Part shown: in pieces, positions 1 to 5,880 of the stretch
Layout of the letters: every line of letters begins with the position of its first letter
Numbering within the stretch: the first letter of the stretch is position 1
NCBI GenBank assembly: GCA_945865705.1
Contig: CAMBEY010000163.1
Coordinates: 1 to 6,674 of the forward strand
Reading direction: 5' to 3'
DNA: 6,674 bases
From: Candidatus Sulfopaludibacter sp. SbA3
GTDB taxonomy: Bacteria; Acidobacteriota; Terriglobia; 2-12-FULL-54-10
The notes under the pieces: generated by a model
Told to the model about the DNA's origin: nothing
The model's database searches: none
Seen by the model: the letters and a program-made list of their open reading frames with translations, nothing else
Program-made: the position numbers and the translations under genes

Positions 1-1
1 C

Positions 2-85
2 GCCGATACTCCCGTGGGCACGAACATCCCCGTGGTGGCCGCCTTAGGGCTGGTCAGCAACGTGATTACAGTCGCCATTCAATGA
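2..85 (+). CDS. 3' end of an unidentified protein, probably membrane-associated (partial)
   Basis: Only the last 27 codons and a TGA stop are inside the window. The visible tail is rich in Val, Ala, Leu and Ile from about residue 9 to the end and could be one terminal transmembrane helix finishing in AIQ. Its stop overlaps the rdgB start as ATGA, which suggests translational coupling and co-transcription with rdgB. A second frame is also open here but reads as an Arg-rich, non-protein-like string, so I prefer this frame. I do not recognise the family, and the piece is too short to assign a function. Confidence 0.5.
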   Translation, partial: ADTPVGTNIPVVAALGLVSNVITVAIQ

Positions 86-744
86 GTAATTTGATCTACG
101 TCGCCAGCGGCAACCAAGGCAAGCTCGCCGAGATTATTTTGGGTGTGGAGCGTTGGCAGCACCGCAGGAATAATAAGTCTGGAGAGCGGCTCACCGTCCA
201 GTTTGAACTGTTGCCAAACTTCGCGCACCTACCGCGCTGCGTGGAAGATGCCGACACCTTCGCCGGCAATGCGCGCAAGAAAGCTTTGCATTACTGCCGG
301 CTGAACAAGAGTCCGCGTGTCTGGGTGCTGGCCGATGACTCAGGGCTGGTGGTGGATGCGCTGGGCGGCGCGCCGGGCATTTTCTCGGCCCGCTACGCCG
401 GACCGAACGCCACCGACGCAGATAATAATGAGAAGTTGTTGCGTGAGCTGAACGCGGTGCCAGCCGAGCGTCGTACCGCGGGTTTCGTCTGCGCACTGGC
501 GCTGGCCGACAAGGATGCGCTGGTCGCCGAGTTTTCCGGCACGGCGCTGGGATTAATCCTGGAGGCCACGATCGGCTCAAACGGTTTCGGGTACGATCCG
601 CTTTTTTTCGATCCACTCAGCGGCAAGTCCTATGCGGAGATGACCGCCGCCGAGAAGCTGGACCGCAGCCATCGCGGCCAGGCGCTCGACGCATTGCTCG
701 ATTGGCTCGCCACTCAATTGCCGGCGACGTCATCGCGTTTTTAA
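82..744 (+). CDS. rdgB: RdgB/HAM1-family XTP/dITP pyrophosphatase (non-canonical purine NTP hydrolase)
   Basis: A cytosolic nucleotide-pool sanitising enzyme. The family hydrolyses dITP, XTP and ITP to the monophosphate and pyrophosphate, keeping deaminated purines out of DNA and RNA. The family signatures occur in order: SGNQGK at residues 9-14 (substrate-binding loop), TFxxNAxxKA at 59-68, ADDSGL at 84-89 with the Asp pair for Mg2+ and catalysis (Asp86 aligns with E. coli Asp69), GGAPGIFSARYAG at 95-107, GFGYDPLFF at 168-176, and SHRGQAL at 196-202. At 220 residues it is longer than E. coli RdgB (197). The excess lies in a basic stretch at about residues 21-40 and a short C-terminal tail. 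The ATG overlaps the upstream stop as ATGA, and the SGN motif sits at the usual distance from it. Assignment to the family is secure; substrate preference is inferred. Confidence 0.96.
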   Translation: MSNLIYVASGNQGKLAEIILGVERWQHRRNNKSGERLTVQFELLPNFAHLPRCVEDADTFAGNARKKALHYCRLNKSPRVWVLADDSGLVVDALGGAPGIFSARYAGPNATDADNNEKLLRELNAVPAERRTAGFVCALALADKDALVAEFSGTALGLILEATIGSNGFGYDPLFFDPLSGKSYAEMTAAEKLDRSHRGQALDALLDWLATQLPATSSRF

Positions 745-838
745 GCTGTCATCCTGAGCGCAGCGAAGGATCTGCTTTAGGTTTCGAATTGAGGAGCGCG
801 GGAAAAAGCAGATCCTTCGCTGCGCTCAGGATGACAGC
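745..838. repeat. Perfect 34-bp inverted repeat (CATCCTGAGCGCAGCGAAGG family), copy 1
   Basis: The arms at 745-778 and 805-838 are exact reverse complements over 34 bp and enclose a 26-nt loop. The core reads CATCCTGAGCGCAGCGAAGG. The stem begins at the base after the rdgB TAA, so a transcript would fold into a very strong hairpin at the 3' end of rdgB. That could stabilise the message or stop transcription, although no clear U-tract follows. A second copy lies at 2413-2504. Its loop shares GAATTGAG (786-793 here) in the opposite orientation, so the two elements are homologous and inverted relative to each other. I recall similar repeats as common between genes in Acidobacteriota; this has not been searched. 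Confidence 0.95.
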
Positions 839-927
839 GAGTGGAGGAATTGGTGAAGTCGGCAAGGAAAACCTAAATCTTCTTCGACTCATTTGCCACC
901 GACCCTCCCACCGGTTAATCTCTCTAC

Positions 928-1515
928 ATGTCCAACGCAGAGCGTCACAAGTGGGACGAGCGCTATCGCGCCGGCGATCACGCGTCTGAAACACCTGATC
1001 CATTGTTGCAACGCTTGCTCGATCGCTCGTTGCCGCTGCCGCAAGGCCGCGCTGCGCTGGACGTGGCCTGCGGGGCGGGCCGGAATTCGGTGTGGCTGGC
1101 CGAGCAGGGTTGGGATGTGTTCGGCTGCGACGTTTCGCTCGAAGGCTTGCGCGTCGCGGCGCAGTTGGCGCGCACGCGAGGCGTAACGCTCAAACTTTTC
1201 TGCGCGGATCTGGATACGTTGTCGCTGCCGCGGGAGCGGTTCGACTTGATCGTGGTCTTCTTCTATCTGCAGCGCAGTTTGTTTGAAGTCTTCCAGTCCG
1301 CGCTGCGGCCCGGCGGTTTGCTGATTTACCGAACGTATGTCGCGGACCTCGCCGCGCCCGAAGGGGTACTCTTAGCTGGTGGGGACAATCCTGCGCACGT
1401 GCTGCAGCCGGGCGAGCTGGCCGCCGCGTTTGCCGGCTTCCGTATTCTCCACGAAAACAAAAAAGTGGGCAGCCGCGCCATCGCTGATTTCATCGCGCAG
1501 AAGGCGCGCGCGTGA
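928..1515 (+). CDS. Class I SAM-dependent methyltransferase, TehB-like
   Basis: A 195-residue Rossmann-fold methyltransferase, a normal length for a single-domain enzyme. The N-terminus has WDERYRAGD (residues 9-17), the lead-in typical of TehB-like and Methyltransf_25-type proteins. Motif I is LDVACGAGRNS (44-54), which binds S-adenosylmethionine. An acidic Asp68 at the end of strand 2 would contact the ribose. CADLDTL (92-98) precedes the adenine-contact region. FDLIVVFFYLQR (105-116) is the motif IV/V strand, and LRPGGLLIYRTY (126-137) the post-motif strand. The tail has NPAHVLQPGEL (154-164), also seen in TehB-like proteins. The substrate cannot be read from the sequence and no tellurite gene is nearby. 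The ATG is chosen because it precedes the WDERY motif directly, but it has no clear Shine-Dalgarno sequence. It faces the TPR gene tail to tail. Confidence 0.88.
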   Translation: MSNAERHKWDERYRAGDHASETPDPLLQRLLDRSLPLPQGRAALDVACGAGRNSVWLAEQGWDVFGCDVSLEGLRVAAQLARTRGVTLKLFCADLDTLSLPRERFDLIVVFFYLQRSLFEVFQSALRPGGLLIYRTYVADLAAPEGVLLAGGDNPAHVLQPGELAAAFAGFRILHENKKVGSRAIADFIAQKARA

Positions 1516-1519
1516 CGAT

Positions 1520-1566
1520 GCCGCGTGCCCGTGCCGCGTGCCCGTGCCGCGTGACAGTGCCGCGCG
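1520..1566. repeat. 13-bp tandem repeat, about 3.6 units
   Basis: The unit GCCGCGTGCCCGT occurs exactly at 1520-1532 and 1533-1545. The third unit, 1546-1558, has the variant GCCGCGTGACAGT, and a partial fourth unit starts at 1559. Units three and four form the outer part of the left arm of the large palindrome that follows. The array starts five bases after the methyltransferase stop codon. Confidence 0.9.
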
Positions 1567-1740
1567 CGTCAGCAAGCGGGCCTATGGAACCAAGCGCCCC
1601 GGGATCCCCCGTTTTGGTTCACCACTTCCACCCGCGAAATCACGCAATTGCGCGGTACTCGTCCAATGGCAACCATGTGAAATTTCGGCGTGGGTTTTCC
1701 ATAGGCCCGCTTGCTGACGCGCGCGGCACTGTCACGCGGC
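1546..1740. repeat. 195-bp palindromic element with perfect 44-bp arms
   Basis: The arms at 1546-1589 and 1697-1740 are exact reverse complements over 44 bp; their core is CGCGCGTCAGCAAGCGGG. The 107-bp interior is itself partly palindromic: CCACCCGCGAAAT near 1627 mirrors ATTTCGGCGTGGG near 1682, and AACCAA/TTGGTT (1588-1593 and 1614-1619) makes a small stem. There is no open reading frame with protein character inside. The element sits between two convergent genes and could end transcription in both directions. Twenty-one bases of the arm (1559-1579) recur at 6593-6613, so the sequence is dispersed. It resembles a REP/MITE-like element; no direct target duplication was recognised at its borders. 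Confidence 0.93.
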
Positions 1741-1770
1741 GGCACTGGCATTCGGCAGTGGCACGGATGG

Positions 1771-2256
1771 TTAATTCAACTGGGATTGCAGGCGGAACAG
1801 GGCCTTCTTTGCCAGACCATAGCCGGCGTTGTGCTCCAGCGATTTTCGGTAGCTCTGCACCGCTTTCCCCCACTGGCGCAGCTTTTCATAGACGCGGCCG
1901 AGATTGTAGTGCGGAAAGCAGTAGCTCTCATAACGACTGGCGAGGGTAGCCTGCTCCAGCCACGGAATCGCTTCCGTGAACTGTCCCTGCTCGATCAGAT
2001 AGGCGCCGATATCGTTGTAGGGATTGCCAAAATTGGGATCGACCTGGATAGCCCGGCGGCACTCCGCGATGGCCTCGTCGTAGCGATTTTGGAAACTGTA
2101 GGTCCAGCCCAGGAAGGTGTGGGCCTCGGCCGTGGGCGCAAGGGCGATGGATTGCTTGTATAATTCGATCGCCTGTTCCAGCTCACCCTTCATCTGGTGG
2201 GTGTAGGCGAGGTGGAACAACTCCGCCGCTTTTAATTGATCTTCGCTATCCTGCAT
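1771..2256 (-). CDS. Tetratricopeptide (TPR) repeat protein
   Basis: A 161-residue protein made almost wholly of helical TPR units, which act as protein-protein scaffolds. Four repeats of about 34 residues follow one another. Their typical stretches are ELEQAIELYKQSIALAP, YDEAIAECRRAIQVDPN, FTEAIPWLEQATL and WGKAVQSYRKSLEHN, and they carry the usual small and aromatic positions (LGWTY, NLGRVYEKL). There is no signal peptide or membrane segment with this start, so it is probably cytosolic. The frame stays open upstream to an ATG at 2340. I place the start at 2256 because the extra 28 residues are not TPR-like. A weak promoter-like pair (TTGCAT at 2340-2335, CAGAAT at 2317-2312, 17-bp spacer) would also start transcription downstream of 2340. 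The partner protein is unknown. It is divergent from nadE and convergent with the methyltransferase. Confidence 0.85.
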   Translation of the reverse strand: MQDSEDQLKAAELFHLAYTHQMKGELEQAIELYKQSIALAPTAEAHTFLGWTYSFQNRYDEAIAECRRAIQVDPNFGNPYNDIGAYLIEQGQFTEAIPWLEQATLASRYESYCFPHYNLGRVYEKLRQWGKAVQSYRKSLEHNAGYGLAKKALFRLQSQLN

Positions 2257-2412
2257 TTGCCTGTCCAACTTCCATTCAGCGTGGCGGGTGGGAAGCCAAC
2301 GCGTAGTCGTTATTCTGCATAGTCCATCGATAAGATGCAACTTCGTGCAGTACGGCTGCCAGCCGGTCGTTAGTCCGTTGGAAATTTCCCAGGCATTTAG
2401 AACGTCATTTAG

Positions 2413-2504
2413 AAAGTTGTCATCCTGAGCGCAGCGAAGGATCTGCTTTTTCTCAATTCAACCACGAAAAGCAGATCCTTCGCTGCGCTCAGGATGACAG
2501 CTTT
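2413..2504. repeat. 38-bp inverted repeat (CATCCTGAGCGCAGCGAAGG family), copy 2
   Basis: The arms at 2413-2450 and 2467-2504 pair over 38 bp with a single T-G mismatch (2417 and 2500). They surround a 16-nt loop. The arms repeat those of copy 1 at 745-838. The loop contains CTCAATTC (2452-2459), the reverse complement of GAATTGAG in the copy 1 loop, so this copy is inserted in the opposite orientation. It lies in the divergent gap between the TPR gene and nadE, upstream of both, where it is unlikely to be a terminator for either gene. Confidence 0.95.
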
Positions 2505-2555
2505 AAACTTTGGTCGGAAAATTCAAGCGGACCCACTACCTGCCTGCCGTATGAT

Positions 2556-2585
2556 TTGGGTTGTATAGCGATTGCCCGTTATAAT
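2556..2585 (+). promoter_or_regulatory. Probable sigma-70-type promoter of nadE
   Basis: A perfect -10 hexamer TATAAT lies at 2580-2585. A weak -35, TTGGGT (2556-2561), is 18 bp upstream and matches consensus at only the TTG. Transcription would begin near 2592, about 40 nt before the chosen nadE ATG. Confidence 0.5.
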
Positions 2586-2631
2586 TGGCGGTTTATCGGC
2601 CAGAGGCCGGTATGCTTTGATTGAGGGCTTC

Positions 2632-4320
2632 ATGAAGATCGCGCTGGCGCAAATTAATCCAACCGTGGGGGACTTCTCCGGTAATCGGGAGAAGATCGCC
2701 CGTTATGCCCGCGAGGCGCAGGCTGCGGGAGCCGATCTGGCCGTATTCCCGGAGCTATCGCTGTGCGGCTATCCGCCACGCGATCTGGTCGAGAAGCCCA
2801 GCTTTGTTGAGCGCAACCAATTGGAACTGGGGCGATTGGCCGCCGAGGTTCCCGGCTTGCCAATCATCGTCGGTTTCGTCAGCCGCGTGCAGGGCGAAGC
2901 CGGAAGGCGCGTGGCCAACAGCGCCGCGTTGCTGTCGGGAGGGTTGGTGCGCTTCGTGCAGTCGAAGATGCTGCTGCCGACTTACGATGTCTTCGACGAA
3001 GGCCGCTACTTTGAGCCGAGCAAGAAACAAAAAATTGTGGAGCTGGGCAGTGAGCGGCTGGCGCTGACCATCTGCGAAGACATCTGGAACGATAAGAATT
3101 TCACGACCAATCGCCTCTATCCGCAGGACCCCGTGGAGCAGTTGTTTCAGCAGGGGGCCACGGCGCTGGTGAATATCTCCGGCTCGCCGTTTGCGATGGG
3201 CAAGCCGAAGTCCCGTGAGGAGATGCTGCGCGCCTTCGCCTTGCGCTATCGCGCGCCGGTCGTCTTCGTCAATCAGGTGGGTGGCAACGACAGTTTGGTG
3301 TTTGATGGATCGAGCTTGGCGCTCGACCGCGACGGCAACGTGCGCGCGCGCGCCAAGGCGTTTGAGGAAGACCTCGTTTACTTCGATACGGCGGCGTTCG
3401 GAAAGGCTGAAGATGGGCCATCCAGCGCAGCGATTGCGCCGAGCGAGAGCGCAGCCAATCTCGATGACGATCCATCCGTCTATGCCGCGCTGGTGCTGGG
3501 GACGCGCGACTACGTGCGCAAGTGCGGATTCGAGTCAGTGCTGATTGGCCTCAGCGGCGGCATCGATTCGGCGCTGACGGCGGCCATTGCCGTGGACGCG
3601 CTGGGGCGCGACAACGTGCTGGGCGTGGCCATGCCAGGCCCTTACTCCTCGCCGGAAAGCCTGGCCGATGCGCGTACCCTCGCCGCCAACCTCGAAATTC
3701 GCTTCGAGGTGGTCTCGATCACGGGCACCTTCGATGCCTACCTCGCCTCGCTGCAGGAGCTGTTTGCTGGAACGCCCTCCGGCGTGGCGGAGGAGAATAT
3801 CCAGGCGCGCGTGCGTGGCAATCTGCTGATGGCGCTCTCCAACAAGTTCCGCTCGCTGGTGTTGTCCACCGGAAACAAAAGCGAATTGTCTGTCGGCTAT
3901 TGCACGCTCTACGGGGACATGGCCGGTGGGTTGGCGGTGATCTCGGACATTCCCAAGACGCAGGTTTACAGACTGTGCTTGATCGTCAATCAGCGGACGC
4001 AGGTGATCCCGCCCGCCATCCCCCAGGCCATCATCGACAAGGCGCCCACCGCTGAGCTGCGGCCCAATCAGAAGGACACCGACAGCCTGCCCCCCTACGA
4101 AGTTCTCGACGTCATTCTGAAGGGCTACATTGAAGACGCCGAGACGGCGCGGCAGATCGCCGAACGCACCGGCATCGCGCTGGAGCTGGTCGAGCGCGTA
4201 ACGCGCATGGTGGATGGCAACGAATATAAGCGGCAGCAGGCAGCCCCGGGACTGAAAGTTACATCCAAGGCATTTGGCATTGGCCGCCGCTTCCCCATTG
4301 CCCAGCGGTATCGCGAGTAG
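2632..4320 (+). CDS. nadE: Glutamine-dependent NAD+ synthetase
   Basis: Catalyses the last step of NAD+ synthesis in the cytosol: deamido-NAD+ is adenylated with ATP and then amidated, with ammonia taken from glutamine. The protein has 562 residues and two domains. The N-terminal nitrilase-type glutaminase domain (about 1-270) shows the Glu-Lys-Cys triad: Glu41 in FPELSLCGYPPRDL, Lys112 in SKMLLPTYDVFDEGRYF, and Cys148 in TICEDIW. The C-terminal synthetase domain has the PP-loop LSGGIDSALT (307-316) and STGNKSELSVGYCTLYGD (412-429). It ends with the typical KAFGIGRRFPIAQRY. The length suits the compact two-domain class. The start at 2632 gives the canonical MKIALAQINPTVGDF and follows GAGGG (2623-2627). 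An in-frame TTG at 2572 lies before the -10 box and cannot be the start if that promoter is used. Carrying its own glutaminase domain, it should not need a separate ammonia donor. Confidence 0.97.
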   Translation: MKIALAQINPTVGDFSGNREKIARYAREAQAAGADLAVFPELSLCGYPPRDLVEKPSFVERNQLELGRLAAEVPGLPIIVGFVSRVQGEAGRRVANSAALLSGGLVRFVQSKMLLPTYDVFDEGRYFEPSKKQKIVELGSERLALTICEDIWNDKNFTTNRLYPQDPVEQLFQQGATALVNISGSPFAMGKPKSREEMLRAFALRYRAPVVFVNQVGGNDSLVFDGSSLALDRDGNVRARAKAFEEDLVYFDTAAFGKAEDGPSSAAIAPSESAANLDDDPSVYAALVLGTRDYVRKCGFESVLIGLSGGIDSALTAAIAVDALGRDNVLGVAMPGPYSSPESLADARTLAANLEIRFEVVSITGTFDAYLASLQELFAGTPSGVAEENIQARVRGNLLMALSNKFRSLVLSTGNKSELSVGYCTLYGDMAGGLAVISDIPKTQVYRLCLIVNQRTQVIPPAIPQAIIDKAPTAELRPNQKDTDSLPPYEVLDVILKGYIEDAETARQIAERTGIALELVERVTRMVDGNEYKRQQAAPGLKVTSKAFGIGRRFPIAQRYRE

Positions 4321-4339
4321 CCAGCAAGATCTAGAACAT

Positions 4340-4496
4340 TTTAACCGCGGAGGACGCAGAGGAACACGGAGGATGCGGGAAACACAGCACAGGGCGTCGC
4401 GGAAGAGTTAGTCGCACGAGTCAATCTATACGGCATGGCGGGCAGTATCCTTTCGGTTGTTAACCTCTGTGTACCTCTGCGTCCTCCGCGGTTAAA
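4340..4496. repeat. Inverted repeat with 33-bp arms (AACCGCGGAGGACGCAGAGG type)
   Basis: The arms at 4340-4372 and 4464-4496 pair over 33 bp, with a perfect outer 23 bp and two mismatches further in. They enclose 91 bp with no recognisable gene. The core reads AACCGCGGAGGACGCAGAGG and is unrelated to the other palindromes in the window. The element begins 20 bases after the nadE stop and ends about 30 bases before the next gene's -10 box, so it could insulate the two genes. I recall GGACGCAGAGG-type repeats as widespread between genes in several phyla, but have not searched. Confidence 0.92.
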
Positions 4497-4524
4497 TGCG
4501 CTGCGACTGCAAGGCAGGGACAGG

Positions 4525-4533
4525 TGCTATAAT
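4525..4533 (+). promoter_or_regulatory. Extended -10 promoter of the S41 protease-like gene
   Basis: TGCTATAAT fits the extended -10 form TGnTATAAT, with the hexamer at 4528-4533. The -35 position around 4505-4510 (GACTGC) is poor, which an extended -10 can offset. The start of transcription would be near 4540, giving a 5' leader of about 47 nt. Confidence 0.55.
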
Positions 4534-4586
4534 AGGGCGGATCGCGCGGAAAATTCAGGGGCAACGGGAAATCAACGGGACATCAA

Positions 4587-5804
4587 ATGAAGAGTAACCT
4601 CAAAGTCGGCTTGGTAACCTTTTCGACGGCGCTGTCCGTGATCCTGCTGATCGGCGCCGTGCTGGGGCAGGACCGCGAGTCAAAGGAACCCTATCGCCCG
4701 CTCGCCGTGCTCTCTGAAGTGCTCTCGCGCATCCAGAGTGATTACGTGGAAGAGCCTAATTTCGACCGTGTTACCGAAGGCGCGCTGCAGGGAATGGTGG
4801 AGTCGCTCGACCCCTACAACAGTTATCTTTCGCAGGCCAATTACACCGAGTATAAAAAAGGCTGGCGCGGAGAAGCGTCCATTGGCGCGGTGATCTCGAA
4901 GCGTTTCGGACTGCCCGGCATCGTTGCAGTGGTTCCGGGAGGGCCTGCTGATCGCGCCGGGCTGGTGGCTGGCGATATCTTTGAAGCCATCAGTGGCAAG
5001 AGTTCGCGCGAGATGTCCTACGAGGAAGTGCTGGCGCGGCTGGATGGCCCGGTGGGTTCCACGGTAAGCGTGTCGGTGGTGCGTCAACGCAGCCAGCAAC
5101 CACGCTCGATGGAGTTAAAGCGCGAAGTAGTCAAGAACCCTGAAATTGAATCGCGCGTGATCGAGAATGGCGTCGGCTACCTGAAAGTGCGCGCGATGCC
5201 CACGGGAATTTCCAAAGTTTTGGCCACGCGCATCGAAACACTGCGGCGCGTTGGCGCGACGAAGTTTGTGCTTGACCTGCGCGAAAACGCGTCAGGTGAC
5301 ATGCAGGAAGGCGCTGCGGTGGCTAATCTGTTCATTGGCCAGGGGCTGCTCGGTTACGTGGAAGGCCAGCAATATCCCCGCCAAAGTTTTTTGGCGGACA
5401 AGACGAAAGCCATCAGCGCGGAGCCGGTTACGCTGATTGTGAATGAGTCCACTGGCGGCGCGGCTGAATTTCTCGCCGCGGCCTTCATTGAGAATCATCG
5501 CGGCGACGTCGTCGGAGCGCGCACCTTTGGCATCGGCTCCATTCAGAAAGTTGTCCCACTGCCCAATGGCTCGGCGCTGGTCCTCTCTGTCGCCAAGTTT
5601 CACTCGCCCGTCGGCAAGGCCATTCAGGATACCGGCGTAACTCCCAACGAAGTGGTCGAACAGCCCCGCAACATCGTTTCCCTGACTCCCGAAGACGATG
5701 TCGAGGAGGAGGCTCCGGCGAGCGATCAGCCGCTGGAAGACCTGCAACTCAAGCGTGCCCTCGAGCTACTGAACGAAGCGCAAGCCCTGCCCCAAGCCGC
5801 GTAA
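4587..5804 (+). CDS. S41-family C-terminal processing protease homologue, probably catalytically inactive
   Basis: A 405-residue homologue of CtpA/CtpB/Prc. A hydrophobic segment at about residues 7-26 is a signal peptide or membrane anchor, so the rest should lie outside the cytoplasmic membrane. The order is N-terminal helical region with DYVEEPNFDRV and SLDPYNSYL (52-81), PDZ domain (about 95-168, with VVPGGPADRAGLVAGD at 115-130), then the S41 core (about 190-358). The catalytic positions are changed. Where active enzymes have SASASE, this protein has VNESTGGAAEF (285-295), which puts Gly291 at the serine. Where they have TFGKGSVQ, it has TFGIGSIQ (313-320), which puts Ile316 at the lysine. 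The 25-residue spacing equals that of B. subtilis CtpB Ser309/Lys334, and Gln320 matches Gln338. The usual LDLRGNPGG is also altered, to LDLRENASG. The acidic tail (about 365-385) precedes a helix, LQLKRALELL. Inferred role: substrate-binding or regulatory pseudoprotease. ACGGGA (4575-4580) is a weak ribosome site. Confidence 0.88.
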   Translation: MKSNLKVGLVTFSTALSVILLIGAVLGQDRESKEPYRPLAVLSEVLSRIQSDYVEEPNFDRVTEGALQGMVESLDPYNSYLSQANYTEYKKGWRGEASIGAVISKRFGLPGIVAVVPGGPADRAGLVAGDIFEAISGKSSREMSYEEVLARLDGPVGSTVSVSVVRQRSQQPRSMELKREVVKNPEIESRVIENGVGYLKVRAMPTGISKVLATRIETLRRVGATKFVLDLRENASGDMQEGAAVANLFIGQGLLGYVEGQQYPRQSFLADKTKAISAEPVTLIVNESTGGAAEFLAAAFIENHRGDVVGARTFGIGSIQKVVPLPNGSALVLSVAKFHSPVGKAIQDTGVTPNEVVEQPRNIVSLTPEDDVEEEAPASDQPLEDLQLKRALELLNEAQALPQAA

Positions 5805-5809
5805 AGGCA

Positions 5810-5880
5810 GGGTGTGGGGTTTAGGGTGTTGGGTGTGGTGAAACACCCCGATGCCCGTGGCCTTCCTACACCCCACACCC
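5810..5880. terminator. Nested GT-rich palindrome, possible bidirectional terminator
   Basis: GGGTGTGGGGT at 5810-5820 pairs perfectly with ACCCCACACCC at 5870-5880 (11 bp). Inside it, GGGTGT at 5831-5836 pairs with ACACCC at 5843-5848 across a 6-nt loop. It fills the 79-bp gap between the two convergent genes, ending three bases from the efp stop codon. The right side is followed by AAATTATTT on the plus strand, not a strong U-tract, so terminator activity is inferred from position. The variant GGGTGT motifs also make it look like a decayed repeat. Confidence 0.45.

Larger units (their letters stand above)
2257..2631. other. Divergent intergenic region between the TPR gene and nadE
   Basis: A 375-bp gap. 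The part next to the TPR gene (2257-2412) has only a weak minus-strand promoter-like pair and no recognisable gene. The middle holds the 38-bp inverted repeat at 2413-2504. The right part (2505-2631) carries a TATAAT-type promoter and the nadE ribosome-binding site. I see no riboswitch-like or operator-like structure besides the repeat. Confidence 0.7.

Noticed and set aside
191..616. Minus-strand open frame of 141 codons opposite rdgB
   Set aside because: Arg/Pro-rich shadow frame of a gene with unmistakable RdgB motifs on the other strand.
850..878. Promoter for the methyltransferase (TTGGTG, 17 bp, CTAAAT)
   Set aside because: Both boxes are poor matches and such pairs are expected by chance; not listed as a feature.
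928..1515. Tellurite-resistance function (tehB) for the methyltransferase
   Set aside because: The similarity is at the level of the fold and general motifs; nothing in the context supports tellurite resistance, so no gene symbol is given.
1512..1949. Plus-strand open frame of 145 codons spanning the palindrome and the TPR 3' end
   Set aside because: Its first half is translated repeat sequence and its second half is antisense to a clear TPR gene; the protein has no domain character.
745..2504. CRISPR array
   Set aside because: The repeats are inverted pairs far apart, not regularly spaced direct repeats, and no cas gene is present.
2572..2631. Upstream TTG start for nadE
   Set aside because: It lies before the TATAAT box, adds 20 residues with no family counterpart, and the ATG at 2632 has a good ribosome site and the canonical N-terminus.
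4680..5099. Minus-strand open frame of 139 codons opposite the S41 gene
   Set aside because: Antisense shadow of the conserved PDZ region; no ribosome-binding site or family motif.
5292..5747. Minus-strand open frame of 151 codons opposite the S41 core
   Set aside because: Shadow frame in GC-rich coding sequence. I also considered whether the S41 gene is a pseudogene, but its frame is uninterrupted and codon use is normal.
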